From positions 186,001-250,000 of the forward strand of contig NZ_CADIKL010000003.1 of NCBI RefSeq assembly GCF_902859945.1: a DNA stretch of 64,000 nt, read 5' to 3'. The DNA is from Paraburkholderia caffeinitolerans. GTDB lineage: Bacteria > Pseudomonadota > Gammaproteobacteria > Burkholderiales > Burkholderiaceae. The notes under the pieces are model-generated. The model made no database searches. It was not told the DNA's origin and saw nothing but the letters and a program-made list of their open reading frames with translations. This document shows, piece by piece, positions 6,303 to 15,207 of this stretch (positions are counted from its first letter, which is position 1; every line of letters starts with the position of its first letter). Position numbers and translations under genes: made by a program.

Positions 6303-6734
6303 TCGGCGGGTGCAACGCCCGCCAAAAGCGCCGAACCGGCGCCCGGTTCGTTTGACGATGAGCCGCTCCTTTTGCCTGGTGAATCGGCTGAAGACGCCGC
6401 CGATCGGCTGACCTCGAATCTCGATTTCGATGTCGCGACAACAACCATCGAAGAAGCCCGTCGGGTCAAAGAGGTCTATCTCGCGCTCCTGAATCGCCTC
6501 ACCTATGAGGAGAAGTCAGGCGCGCTCATCAGTCTTGATCTTGCGCGGACCGTGCTTTTCGAATGCTCGCGAGCGTCGCGCGATTCATGGCTCAACTGGC
6601 CCGCTCGCGTCGCGCCGCTCATCGCTGCGGACCTCGGCGTCGAGGCGGACAAAATGACCGAGATTCTGACTGAGCATGTACACAAGCAAATCGCATCGCT
6701 CGGCGAGCCAGAGGGGGATTTCACGGCATCCTAG
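6030..6734 (+). CDS. terminase small subunit (Nu1-like)
   Basis: The N-terminal 50 residues form a winged helix-turn-helix (SKSEFARMHDVSHTAVSKWQ, then a wing around VDVEGSNAKLA), as in lambda Nu1, which binds cosB and recruits the large subunit. A Lys/Ser/Thr-rich linker at about 65-100 holds the KVSx repeats, followed by an acidic helical C-terminal half that likely contacts TerL. The TTG at 6030 with GAGG upstream is preferred, since later ATGs cut into the helix-turn-helix. A longer frame from 5916 would cover the GTTTCAA sites. The end overlaps terL by 59 bases. Confidence 0.8.
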   Translation: MTLVSKSEFARMHDVSHTAVSKWQKSGWLVLQGSKVDVEGSNAKLAKYRDSGDARATRGREQVSTSEKIETKSETKVSSKVSKKVSAKVSKSAGATPAKSAEPAPGSFDDEPLLLPGESAEDAADRLTSNLDFDVATTTIEEARRVKEVYLALLNRLTYEEKSGALISLDLARTVLFECSRASRDSWLNWPARVAPLIAADLGVEADKMTEILTEHVHKQIASLGEPEGDFTAS

Positions 6735-8811
6735 AGCCGAAAAGATTCGACGGGACTTCCTAGCCGGTTGGACGCCTCCGCCGCGTATCAGCGTCCCCGA
6801 GTGGGCGGATCGATACCGCAAGCTCGCCAAGGAGGCCGGGAGTACGTCGGGGAACTGGCAGACGTCGACCGTGGAGGTCGCCCGCGGGGTCATGCTCGCA
6901 GTGACCGAGCCGGGTGTCCACGTTGTAACGGCGATGGTCAGCACGCAGCTTCTTAAGACGGCCCTCCTCGAAAACGTATTTGGGTACTTCGCGCACCTTG
7001 ACCCGTGCCCGATGCTCCTCCTTCAGCCGAAGGAGGCGGCGGCGGAGCAGTTCAGCAAGGAGCGCATTACGCCGATGATCCGGGTCACGCCCGTCTTGCG
7101 TGACCTCATCGGAACGAGCAAAAGTCGCAACGCCGACGAGACGCTCCTCTATAAATCCTTCCCCGGTGGCTTTCTCGCGCTCGCGGGCGCGGGTAGCCCC
7201 GACAACCTAGCGCGGCGCCCCGTGCGGGTCATCCTCGCCGACGAAATCGACAAATACCCGATTACGCGTGAAGGCGATCCGATCATCCTCGCGGAAGAGC
7301 GGACGGCTACCTTTGGCGTCAATTGGCTTTCGGTGCGCGCTTGCTCGCCGACAGTCGAGAACGAGTCGCGCATCGAGGCAAGCTACAAGGATTCGGATCA
7401 GCGTCGCGCGTCCGTCGCGTGTCCGCATTGCGGACATCGGATGTTCCCGGACTTCTTCAAGCATGTCGACTGGAAGAAGGACGAGCGCGGCGTCCACCAT
7501 CCGAAGACGGCTCGCATCTATTGCGAGCATTGCGGGTGCGAGTGGTCGGAAGGCGATCGCCTTCGCTCGCTCTCGACGGTCCGATGGCATCAGTCGCGCG
7601 TCTTCGAGTGTTGCGGGCAGCGGCATGTCCCGCTAGAGGACTATGAGCGCGGATGGCGGGCACCCGAAGGCGCGCAGAACGGCGACAGCGGCGCCGCGCT
7701 TCAGCAAGTATGGGATTGGTGGGAGGGGCCGCGTCATGCGGTCTATCGCGCAAAATGCCGCGTTTGCGGTGCATGGGGCGTCGACAACTCTCACGCCGGA
7801 TTCCAGGCGTCGAAACTTTTCAGCCCGTGGCAGAAGGACAAGCCGTCCGACATCGCCGACAAGTGGCTCAAGGCCGCAGACGACGAGGACAAAAAACAGG
7901 CTTGGTTCAATACGCAAATGGGCATGCCGTACCGGCCTCATGCCGGGAAGGAGATTGATCTCGAAGCGCTCGCGGCTCGCGGTGAGCGTTGGCCTTCGCG
8001 CGTGCCGTTTGGCGTTGGTGTGCTGACGGCGGGCGTCGACGTGCAGGACGATCGCCTCGAAGTCGAGGTCGTCGGATGGGGCCGCGATGAGGAGAGCTGG
8101 TCGATCGACTACGAGACGTTTGTCGGCGATCCGGGTTCGCCTGAAGTGTGGAATCGTCTCGACGCCTACCTCCTGAAAAACTGGTATCGCTACGACGGTC
8201 GCGAGTATCACATCGAAGCTGTCTGTCTCGATACGGGCGGTCACCATACGGAAGCCGCCTATCAGTTTGCAAAGGCCCGACTCGGGCGACGCGTCTACGG
8301 CATCAAGGGAGAGTCCGCCAAAAACGGGAAGCGTAGTCCGGTTTGGCCGACGAAGAGGCCGACGCAACGGACGGCGAAGACCTATCAGCCGTTCATCATC
8401 GGCGTCAACTCGGCGAAGGATTCTATCCGCAATCGCCTCCAGAAAGAGACGCCCGGTCCCGGCTACATGCACTTCCCGCACGACCGGGACATCAACTATT
8501 ACGCGCAACTGACGTCCGAGCGAATCCTCATCAAGGAGACGGCGGGCGTGCGGTATCGCGTGTGGGACTTGCCTCCCGGCAAGCGTAACGAGGCGCTCGA
8601 CTGTCGCGTCTACGCCTACGCCGCGCTATCGAGCCTTCTTCATTTTGGATTGCGCCTTAACCGGCTGGTCGACGACCTCTCCGAGGTCCTGAAGGGTAGC
8701 GCGCCTGTCGAGGACGACAAGCCCGAATTCAAGCTGACGCAGCGCGGGCCGTCCGTGACAGTCGTCGGGGACAGCGCGCCCGCGAAGTCGCGCGTCAGCA
8801 TGCTCGCGTAA
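6676..8811 (+). CDS. terminase large subunit, gpA family
   Basis: This 711-residue packaging motor has the lambda gpA layout. An N-terminal ATPase ends in the Walker B segment VRVILADEIDKYP near residue 190, and the C-terminal nuclease starts at TAGVDVQDDRLEVEVVGWG near 455. It cuts concatemers at cos and drives DNA into the prohead. Between about residues 248 and 365 are several cysteine pairs (CPHC, CEHCGC, CC, CRVC), more than the single zinc-ribbon-like segment usual in this family. The start at 6676 overlaps terS; no better start with a ribosome site was seen. The small joining protein follows 17 bases later. Confidence 0.95.
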   Translation: MYTSKSHRSASQRGISRHPRAEKIRRDFLAGWTPPPRISVPEWADRYRKLAKEAGSTSGNWQTSTVEVARGVMLAVTEPGVHVVTAMVSTQLLKTALLENVFGYFAHLDPCPMLLLQPKEAAAEQFSKERITPMIRVTPVLRDLIGTSKSRNADETLLYKSFPGGFLALAGAGSPDNLARRPVRVILADEIDKYPITREGDPIILAEERTATFGVNWLSVRACSPTVENESRIEASYKDSDQRRASVACPHCGHRMFPDFFKHVDWKKDERGVHHPKTARIYCEHCGCEWSEGDRLRSLSTVRWHQSRVFECCGQRHVPLEDYERGWRAPEGAQNGDSGAALQQVWDWWEGPRHAVYRAKCRVCGAWGVDNSHAGFQASKLFSPWQKDKPSDIADKWLKAADDEDKKQAWFNTQMGMPYRPHAGKEIDLEALAARGERWPSRVPFGVGVLTAGVDVQDDRLEVEVVGWGRDEESWSIDYETFVGDPGSPEVWNRLDAYLLKNWYRYDGREYHIEAVCLDTGGHHTEAAYQFAKARLGRRVYGIKGESAKNGKRSPVWPTKRPTQRTAKTYQPFIIGVNSAKDSIRNRLQKETPGPGYMHFPHDRDINYYAQLTSERILIKETAGVRYRVWDLPPGKRNEALDCRVYAYAALSSLLHFGLRLNRLVDDLSEVLKGSAPVEDDKPEFKLTQRGPSVTVVGDSAPAKSRVSMLA

Positions 8812-8828
8812 CCACAAGGAAAAACCGA

Positions 8829-9074
8829 ATGGGTGTCTACGATGGATTAACTACCGCACAACTTCAAACCCAGTTACAGGCGCTTCAAAACGCCTATTTC
8901 GCCCTCTCAACGGGTCAGCAGGTCGCGAGCGTGAGCTATGCGCAAGGTGACGGATCGAAGTCCGTTACGTACCGGCCCGCCGACATCCTACGGCTTCAGG
9001 CAGACATCGCGCTCATTCAGAAGAAGCTCGGTCTCTCGCATGGTCGTCGACAAATCCGGTTTGCGATGCGATGA
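8829..9074 (+). CDS. gpW-like head-tail joining protein
   Basis: ATG 8829 follows AAGGAAAA. The 81-residue protein has the gpW pattern: an N-terminal helix (LQTQLQALQNAYFALSTGQ), a short beta hairpin ending SVTYRPADI, and a second helix (RLQADIALIQKKLG). In lambda, gpW sits at the portal after DNA packaging and allows the tail to attach. The position between terL and portal is the lambda position. The last 4 bases overlap the portal start. Confidence 0.85.
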   Translation: MGVYDGLTTAQLQTQLQALQNAYFALSTGQQVASVSYAQGDGSKSVTYRPADILRLQADIALIQKKLGLSHGRRQIRFAMR

Positions 9075-10705
9075 CAGATCAGGTTCGAATTCTCGGGGCG
9101 AATGGCTCTCCGTTGCCTCCGAGCCGACCGTCGCGCGCCTCGATGCTCGCCGGTAGGCAAAACACGCCATACGATGCCGCCGACATTTCCGGCGGTCACA
9201 TGCAGGACTGGAATCCCTACGTGTGGTCGCCCGACGGCGAAATCAACATGTTCCGCGACCGCATGGTATCGCGGGTGCGGGACCTCGTGCGTAATGACGG
9301 GTGGGCGTCCGCGGCGGTAACGCGAACGCTCGACAACGTCATCGGGCCGAACTTCAGCCCGACGTCTCAGCCTGACTATGCGGTCCTTCAGGCGATGAGC
9401 GGAAACAAGAAGTTCGATCACAAGTGGGCGGAGGAATGGGGGCAGGCCGCGTCGGCGAACTATCGCGCGTGGGCGAATGATCCCGGCAAGTACTGTGATT
9501 CGACGCGGTTTCAGACGGTCCCGCAAATGCTCCGCCTGGGCTTTCGTCACTATCTGGCGGACGGCGAGGCGATTGCGCGGGATCACTGGATTGAGGAGCG
9601 CGTCCGCCGCGGCGGGGCGCGGTATGCGACGGCGGTCGAGATTGTTGATCCCGACCGCCTGTCGAATCCTCAACTGAAGTTCGATCAGCAAAACATGCGC
9701 GGCGGCGTCGAGGTCGATGCGCGATGGACGGCGGTCGCATACTGGCTCCGCGAGGCGCATCAGGGCGACTACTTCAGCGCGGCGAAGAGCGTCACATGGG
9801 AGCGCGTCCCGCGCGAAACTAGGTTTGGTCGACCGCTGCTGATCCACTATTTCGACCGCGAGCGCGCGAATCAGCATCGCGGCGTCGGCTTCCTGACGCC
9901 GATCGTCAATCGCCTGAAGATGCTCATCAAGTACGATTCGACCGAACTTGATGCGGCGATCATCAATGCGTTTTTCGCGGCTTACATCGAGAGCCCATTC
10001 GATCAGGAACTCGTCGAGGGTGCGCTCGGGCAGTCGACGAAGATCAACGCCTATCAGACGGAACGCGCGGAGTATCACAAGCATCGGAAAACCTCGTTGG
10101 GCGACGTCGGGATGACGATGCTCTATCCCGGCGAGAAGATCGGATCGGTTTCCGCAAACCGTCCGAGCGGCAATTACGACGGGTTCCAGAGCGCAATGCT
10201 CCGCAACGTCGCCGCCGCGACCGGTCTCGCCGCTCAGCAGATTAGCCAAAACTGGGCGGAAATCAATTACTCGTCGTTCCGCGCCGCGATGCTCGAAGCG
10301 TGGAAAACCTTCCATCGTCGCCGGTTCGACTTTGTCGTCGGCTTCGCTCAGCCGATCTACGCGAACTTCCTCGAAGAATCGGTCGAGGTCGACGACTATC
10401 CGATGCCGTCGAGCGGCGAAATCCCGGCCTTCATGGAGGCGCGGGGCGCCTACTCGCGCGCGCGCTGGATGGGTCCGGGTAAGGGATACGTCGATCCTGT
10501 GAAGGAAAAGCAAGGCGCGATTCTCGGGCTTGATGCCGGGATGTCTTCGCTCGAAGACGAATGCGCGGAACAGGGTGTCGACTGGCGCGAGGTCGCTGAC
10601 CGTCGCGCAATCGAGCAGGAGTACTACCGCGAGCGCGGTCTCCAGCTTCCCAACTGGAACAACAATCCGGCGAACAAGGCCGATCAGCCCGAGGAGGTTC
10701 ATTGA
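9071..10705 (+). CDS. portal protein, lambda gpB family
   Basis: This 544-residue protein has the hallmarks of lambda-type portals: DWNPYVWSPDGEIN near residue 46, the DNVIGPNFSP segment near 88, and the C-terminal region QNWAEINYSSFRAAMLEAW. Twelve copies form the ring through which DNA enters, at one capsid vertex, with the terminase docking on it. It overlaps gpW upstream and the S49 protease gene downstream by 4 bases each. It is full length for the family. Confidence 0.95.
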   Translation: MTDQVRILGANGSPLPPSRPSRASMLAGRQNTPYDAADISGGHMQDWNPYVWSPDGEINMFRDRMVSRVRDLVRNDGWASAAVTRTLDNVIGPNFSPTSQPDYAVLQAMSGNKKFDHKWAEEWGQAASANYRAWANDPGKYCDSTRFQTVPQMLRLGFRHYLADGEAIARDHWIEERVRRGGARYATAVEIVDPDRLSNPQLKFDQQNMRGGVEVDARWTAVAYWLREAHQGDYFSAAKSVTWERVPRETRFGRPLLIHYFDRERANQHRGVGFLTPIVNRLKMLIKYDSTELDAAIINAFFAAYIESPFDQELVEGALGQSTKINAYQTERAEYHKHRKTSLGDVGMTMLYPGEKIGSVSANRPSGNYDGFQSAMLRNVAAATGLAAQQISQNWAEINYSSFRAAMLEAWKTFHRRRFDFVVGFAQPIYANFLEESVEVDDYPMPSSGEIPAFMEARGAYSRARWMGPGKGYVDPVKEKQGAILGLDAGMSSLEDECAEQGVDWREVADRRAIEQEYYRERGLQLPNWNNNPANKADQPEEVH

Positions 10706-11577
10706 TGCGGTTTGGACATTTGGCGCAACGGCTATTCAATACGCCGATTGCGATCCGTCCGGAAAAGGCAGAGGTCATCATGGCGTCCCTTGCGGAGCGC
10801 CTCGGTATCTCGAAGATGATCCGGCTCGACGGCGCCGAACTCGCGCTGACGCCCCATGCGTTCGGCGGGGAGTTCTCGCAGAAAGGCCGGGACTCTGTCG
10901 AAGGGTACTTTAACGTCGGCGGCGTCGCGGTCATTCAGGTCGAGGGGACGCTCGTTCAGAAGCTCGGCACGCTGGAGCCCTATTCCGGCATGACGGGCTA
11001 TGACGGTATCCGTCAGAACTTCCTCACGGCGCTCGGCGATCCTGACGTCAGGGCGATCGCCTTCAGTATCGACTCGCCGGGAGGCGAGGTCGCGGGGTGT
11101 TTCGACCTCGTCGACATGATCTATGAGGCGCGCGGCGAGAAGCCGATCGCCGCAATCCTCGACGAAGGGGCGTATTCCGCTGCGTATGCGATCGCAAGCG
11201 CGGCGGATGAAATCTATGTTCCGCGCACGGGCGGCGTCGGCTCGATCGGCGTTATCTCGATGCACGTCGACTGGTCGAAAGCGCTGACGCAATCAGGCGT
11301 CAAGGTGACTTTCATCACATACGGCGAGCGAAAGGCCGACGGGCATCCCGAAATTCCGCTCTCCGACGAGGCGCGCGCGAGCTTTCAGACCGACATCGAC
11401 ACGATGGGCGAACTCTTTGTCGAGACCGTCGCGCGCAATCGCGGTCTCGCGGCGTCGAAAGTGCGCGCAACACAAGCAGCGACCTATCTCGGCGAGCGCG
11501 GCGTCGCGCTCAAACTCGCCGACGCGGTCATGTCTCCCGATGCGGCGTTCGCAGCGCTGTATTCAAAGCTGAAGTAA
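10702..11577 (+). CDS. head maturation protease, S49 family (gpC-like)
   Basis: The 291-residue product is a signal-peptide-peptidase-A type serine protease. FSIDSPGGEVAGC forms the oxyanion strand, the nucleophile is the Ser in EGAYSAAYAIAS (about residue 159), and the general-base Lys lies in YGERKADGHP (about 210). In lambda, gpC trims scaffold and portal during prohead maturation. In-frame scaffold restarts inside gpC genes are known; here the scaffold is a separate gene just downstream. ATG 10702 overlaps the portal stop, and a second ATG is at 10705. Confidence 0.92.
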   Translation: MMRFGHLAQRLFNTPIAIRPEKAEVIMASLAERLGISKMIRLDGAELALTPHAFGGEFSQKGRDSVEGYFNVGGVAVIQVEGTLVQKLGTLEPYSGMTGYDGIRQNFLTALGDPDVRAIAFSIDSPGGEVAGCFDLVDMIYEARGEKPIAAILDEGAYSAAYAIASAADEIYVPRTGGVGSIGVISMHVDWSKALTQSGVKVTFITYGERKADGHPEIPLSDEARASFQTDIDTMGELFVETVARNRGLAASKVRATQAATYLGERGVALKLADAVMSPDAAFAALYSKLK

Positions 11578-11597
11578 CCACAATCTCAGGACAAAAG

Positions 11598-12227
11598 ATG
11601 AGCAAGTTTCTTGCGGCGCCGTTCGCGTCGCTGATGGGCTATGTCAAACCGAAGGGCGCGCGCGCCGAGGATGACGAGAACGAGAAGGACAAGAACGCCA
11701 AGGGCGCCAAGGCCGAAGACGACGACGAAAAGGACGACAAGAACGCCAAGGGCTCGAAGGCGAACGACGACGACGGCGACGACGCCGACGCCAAGTCGGA
11801 AGACGAAGACGACGGCGCGACTGACGCCAAGGGCGCCAAGGCCGACGACGAGGAGGACGACGACGCCGCGAGCGACGACGCCGCCGAGGATGACGACGGC
11901 GACGACAAGAAGGACTCGAAGGCGAAGAAGGCCGCGAAGGCGGAGCGCGATCGATGTGCTCGCATCATGTCGCACGGCTTCAAATGCGGTCGCGCGGAAC
12001 AGGCCGCGGTCTTTGCATTCGATACCGGCATGTCGTCCGCTGCGGCGATCGCCGCGCTCAACGCCGCGGGCTCGGCGGCGCCTCGCAAGCCGCAAGGATC
12101 GAGCCTCCGCGACCGCATGAACAGTGAGCCCGCGCCGAAGCGCGTCGAGGGCAAGCAAAGTTCGGGCGCAAGCTCGGCGGCCGAGCGCATCCTCGCGGCG
12201 GGCAAGAAGCGCCGCGGCGAGCAGTAA
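11598..12227 (+). CDS. acidic capsid assembly/scaffold protein
   Basis: ATG 11598 follows CTCAGGAC. The 209-residue protein has an extremely biased N-terminal half: residues 20-115 are nearly all Asp, Glu, Lys and Ala, with AKGAKAEDDD-like repeats. A small folded segment follows (ERDRCARIMSHGFKCG to AAALNAAG), then a basic tail. Position between protease and decoration gene is that of the lambda scaffold Nu3. The role is inferred from position and composition. The repeats also make the reverse strands look coding, which they are not. Confidence 0.65.
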   Translation: MSKFLAAPFASLMGYVKPKGARAEDDENEKDKNAKGAKAEDDDEKDDKNAKGSKANDDDGDDADAKSEDEDDGATDAKGAKADDEEDDDAASDDAAEDDDGDDKKDSKAKKAAKAERDRCARIMSHGFKCGRAEQAAVFAFDTGMSSAAAIAALNAAGSAAPRKPQGSSLRDRMNSEPAPKRVEGKQSSGASSAAERILAAGKKRRGEQ

Positions 12228-12254
12228 AAACACAGCATCCATTCTGGAGAGTAA

Positions 12255-12935
12255 ATGTCTCTGAGCATTATCAGCACGGGCGACAACTCGGCTCAGCCGT
12301 TTGTGCGTGCCGAAACGTATGTCCCGGATCAACTCATCGCGGGCAATCTCAAGCTCGTAACGCAGCCAGTCGTGATTTCCGCAGGAACGCTCGCGCGCGG
12401 GACCGTCCTCGGTCAGGTGACGTCGTATGGAACCATCGCGACGAAGGGCGCGGCGAACGTCGGTAACGGCACGCTCGGCGCGATCAGTCTCGGCGCAACG
12501 CCTCTGATCGGGAATTACACGCTGACCGCGAAGACCGCAACCGACTTCGGCGTCGTCGATCCCGAGGGGAATGTCCTCCCTGACGCAACGGTCGGCACGC
12601 CCTATACGGGCTCGGCGATCAATTTCACGCTGACCGCGGGCGGGACCGCATTCTCCGCTGGCGACGCCTTTACCCTGGCTGTCGTCGACGCGATCGGGAC
12701 CTTCGTCGAGTGCGTGAAGACGGCGTCGGACGGCAGTCAGACGCCGGTCGGCGTGCTCGTCGACTACGCCGACGCCTCGGCGGGTCCGGTAACGAGCGCC
12801 GCGTATGTGATGGGCGAATTCAACGCGCGTGCGCTGATCTATGACCCGTCGTGGACGATTTCCACTTTGGTGACCGCGCTCCGTCCCTACGGAATTTTCG
12901 TGAAGTCGTCGGTCTCGGCTGCTGACCCGAGCTAA
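12255..12935 (+). CDS. head decoration protein, gpD family
   Basis: ATG 12255 follows CTGGAGAG. The 226-residue product fits the gpD/Shp family: a mobile N-terminus (PFVRAETYVPDQLIAG), a beta-rich body with GTLARGTVLGQVT, and a conserved end with GEFNARALI. Decoration trimers clip onto the expanded capsid and stabilise it. It is about twice the length of lambda gpD. The extra part at about residues 60-150 looks like an inserted beta domain. An intrinsic terminator separates it from the major capsid gene. Confidence 0.85.
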   Translation: MSLSIISTGDNSAQPFVRAETYVPDQLIAGNLKLVTQPVVISAGTLARGTVLGQVTSYGTIATKGAANVGNGTLGAISLGATPLIGNYTLTAKTATDFGVVDPEGNVLPDATVGTPYTGSAINFTLTAGGTAFSAGDAFTLAVVDAIGTFVECVKTASDGSQTPVGVLVDYADASAGPVTSAAYVMGEFNARALIYDPSWTISTLVTALRPYGIFVKSSVSAADPS

Positions 12936-12956
12936 CGCGGCTCGCCACTCCGGAAG

Positions 12957-12980
12957 AACCCGCCTCGGCAGGTTTTTTTT
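12957..12980 (+). terminator. intrinsic terminator between decoration and capsid genes
   Basis: AACC and GCC pair with GGC and GGTT around a short loop, followed by eight T (12973-12980). It lies 22 bases after the decoration gene and 39 before the capsid gene. It could partly stop transcription and so set the relative amounts of the two. Confidence 0.7.
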
Positions 12981-13018
12981 CGTCCGGAAAAACACAATCT
13001 CATTAGGAGTTCGAGGTA

Positions 13019-14095
13019 ATGTCCTCGCTTGTTTACGATACCAATACGCTGATTCAGGTCGTCCCGAACCTGAAGACGTCGCAAAACTTCCTGTTGGACC
13101 GCTTCTTCCCGAATGTCGTGATGGCGGATTCCGAGGAAATCTCGATCGACGTCGACGTCGGTAAGCGCCGTATGGCGCCGTTCGTCTCGCCGCTGCATGA
13201 GGGGAAGCTCGTCGAGCAGCGTCGCTACCAGACGAACACTTTCAAGCCTGCCTATATCAAGGATAAGCGGGCGCCGGACCTCCGCAAGCCCGTCCGCCGC
13301 ATGATCGGCGAGCGCATCGGCGGCGAAATGACCGGTGAGGAGCGCGAGGCCGCGAACCTTGAAGCCGAGCTGACCGATCAGATCGACATTCTCAACCGTC
13401 GCCTCGAATGGATGGCCGCGCAAGTGCTTCAGACCGGGACCGTGACGGTCTCGGGCGAAGGCTTCGAAACGGTCGTCGTCGACTTCGGGCGCGATCCGTC
13501 ACTGACGGTCTCGCTGACTGGCGGTCAACAATGGACGATCGCGAACGTCGGGACCGATCAGGCGCCCGGCTCTGTGTCGCCGTCGGGCAACCTGACGACC
13601 TGGGCGCAGCGCATCCTGAGGAAGTCAGGCGCTCAGGTGACGGACATCGTCTTCACGCTCAGCGCGTTCGAGGCGTTCAAGCTCGACCCGGAAGTCCGTC
13701 GCGTTGGCATCACTTTCCCGACGCTGTCGCCTTTCGGTAACGCGGTGAATCCGGCTGTTGCTCCGGTCAAGGGCGCTATCTACATGGGCCGGTGGGCGCA
13801 GTGGGACCTGTGGGTCTACAGCGACTGGTTTGTCGACGAAGACGACGTCGAAAAGCCGATGATTCCCGACGGCGCGCTCGTCATGTGCGGCCCCGACATG
13901 ATGGGGACGCGTGCCTTCGGCCAGATCATGGACCCGCGCTTCTCCTATGAAGCGATGCCGTATGCGCCGAAGACGTGGGTCGAGGAAGACCCGGCACAGC
14001 GCCTGATCCTCATGCAATCGGCGCCGCTTGTCATTCCGAGCCGCGTAAATGCGTGCCTCTTTGCTCAGGTCGTGCCTGGCGTGGCGGGCGCGTAA
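13019..14095 (+). CDS. major capsid protein, gpE family
   Basis: ATG 13019 is preceded by AGGAGTTCGAGG. The 358-residue protein has the gpE pattern: TNTLIQVVPNL at the start, FLLDRFFPN, then the E-loop region, and a C-terminal DPRFSYEAMPYAPKTWVEEDPAQRLILMQSAPLVIP that is typical of the family. It forms the HK97-fold shell of the head. It is full length. The stop overlaps the ATG of the next small gene by one base. Confidence 0.95.
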   Translation: MSSLVYDTNTLIQVVPNLKTSQNFLLDRFFPNVVMADSEEISIDVDVGKRRMAPFVSPLHEGKLVEQRRYQTNTFKPAYIKDKRAPDLRKPVRRMIGERIGGEMTGEEREAANLEAELTDQIDILNRRLEWMAAQVLQTGTVTVSGEGFETVVVDFGRDPSLTVSLTGGQQWTIANVGTDQAPGSVSPSGNLTTWAQRILRKSGAQVTDIVFTLSAFEAFKLDPEVRRVGITFPTLSPFGNAVNPAVAPVKGAIYMGRWAQWDLWVYSDWFVDEDDVEKPMIPDGALVMCGPDMMGTRAFGQIMDPRFSYEAMPYAPKTWVEEDPAQRLILMQSAPLVIPSRVNACLFAQVVPGVAGA

Positions 14096-14328
14096 TGACA
14101 GTGACCGTCAAAACTGAAAAGGCGACGGTCGCGCCGGGGCGATCGATCGAGGGACCGGGCCGGAAGCTCTATCTTCCGGGCGATGAAATCGAACTGTCCG
14201 CCTCAGACGTAAAAGCGCTCCGCGCGAGCGGCTTCCTTGTCGACCCGAAGGCGGCGGCGGTCAAACGTGGAAACGGACCGGAATTCGGCGCGTCGCGCCG
14301 TCCGGTCATTCGGCGCGTCGGCGGATGA
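14095..14328 (+). CDS. small head protein in the gpFI position
   Basis: ATG 14095 overlaps the TAA of the capsid gene and opens 77 codons. The product begins with beta strands and contains KLYLPGDEIELSASDVKALRASGFLVDP, a pattern shared by small phage proteins found after capsid genes. It may help DNA packaging or head completion as gpFI does, but that rests on position. It ends in a basic tail and overlaps the next gene by 4 bases. Confidence 0.6.
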   Translation: MTVTVKTEKATVAPGRSIEGPGRKLYLPGDEIELSASDVKALRASGFLVDPKAAAVKRGNGPEFGASRRPVIRRVGG

Positions 14329-14648
14329 TTGATTTCGACGCGCTCGTCAATGGCCCCGCCGCTACGGCGTTCGGCGAGCCGTTGACCTATCAGCCCGCCT
14401 CGGGCTCAGCGTACCCGATCACCGGCGTTTTCGCTGAGCCGTACCGTCGACAGGAATTCGACGGCGACGGCGCCGCTCATTGGGTCACGGTCGCTCCGTC
14501 CGTCGGTCTCCAGCAATCGCAACTGAAGGCGCCCGTCGCGAAAAACGATCGCATCACGCGGACGAAGACGGGCGAGACCTATCTCGTCATCGAGCCGCAA
14601 CCGAACGGTATCGGGTGGCTCAATCTCAAGCTGAAGGAGGCCGCATGA
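14325..14648 (+). CDS. head-tail connector, gpFII-like
   Basis: ATG 14325 overlaps the stop before it. The 107-residue protein is beta-rich: YPITGVFAEPYRRQEFDGDG, then VAPSVGLQQSQLKAPVAKNDRI and TYLVIEPQPNGIGWLNLKL. This is the layout of the gpFII head-tail joining family, which forms part of the surface where the tail docks. The neighbours on both sides agree. The stop overlaps the next ATG. Confidence 0.75.
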   Translation: MIDFDALVNGPAATAFGEPLTYQPASGSAYPITGVFAEPYRRQEFDGDGAAHWVTVAPSVGLQQSQLKAPVAKNDRITRTKTGETYLVIEPQPNGIGWLNLKLKEAA

Positions 14649-15199
14649 CGACCTCTGCTCAACTGCGCGCGATTGCCGTTCAGGCATTGACCGGGACGAC
14701 GGTCGCGGGCGCAAACGTGTTTTCGCCTCGCGACATTCCGTCCTGGGATCAGACGTATCCGATGCTCATCGTCACGGCTGGCGATGAAGACGGCGACGGC
14801 CTCGGGCGGAATGGTCCGCCTCAGTTCAATGTGACCTCGACGCTGAAGGTCGTCGGGCGTGTCGAGCAGGAGGCGCAAAACGACGACGTCGGCGCCGCCC
14901 TCTGTTACGCAGCGCTCGAAACGATCCGCGATCAGGTCAAGGTCGCCGTCATCAACTATCCGGCGCTGATGTCGCAGCTTCAGCAGTTCTCGTTCTTCCG
15001 CTCTCGTATGGAGGTCGGAGGCAAGGAGGACAGCGCTTTCCATCAGGGCCAAGTCGTCATTGAGATCGGCATGGAGTTCTTCCAAGGCCCCGACGACTTC
15101 TATCAGCCGCCGACAGCCGCCTTCGAGGAGACGGACGTCTCAGTCCCAGTCGCGGACGGTACGCCGCAGCAAGGCGCGGTTATCACGCTCCCGCAATAG
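14645..15199 (+). CDS. probable tail terminator / neck protein
   Basis: ATG 14645 overlaps the previous stop and is preferred over an upstream start in the same frame. The 184-residue product has an N-terminal helix (TTSAQLRAIAVQALTG), a strand (YPMLIVTAGDEDGDG) and later FHQGQVVIEIGMEFF, resembling minor tail protein Z/U-type proteins. In contractile-tailed phages such a protein caps the tube. The role is inferred from position between gpFII and sheath plus fold pattern. Confidence 0.6.
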   Translation: MTTSAQLRAIAVQALTGTTVAGANVFSPRDIPSWDQTYPMLIVTAGDEDGDGLGRNGPPQFNVTSTLKVVGRVEQEAQNDDVGAALCYAALETIRDQVKVAVINYPALMSQLQQFSFFRSRMEVGGKEDSAFHQGQVVIEIGMEFFQGPDDFYQPPTAAFEETDVSVPVADGTPQQGAVITLPQ

Positions 15200-15207
15200 G
15201 ACAAACC

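Noticed and set aside
9017..10702. 561-codon open frame on the minus strand across the portal gene
   Set aside because: It mirrors the portal gene codon by codon, is extremely Arg/Asp-rich and has no domain or ribosome site. This is common in GC-rich DNA.
11586..12995. 469-codon minus-strand frame opposite scaffold and decoration genes
   Set aside because: It is produced by the Asp/Lys/Ala codon bias of the scaffold, giving Val/Leu/Arg runs on the other strand.
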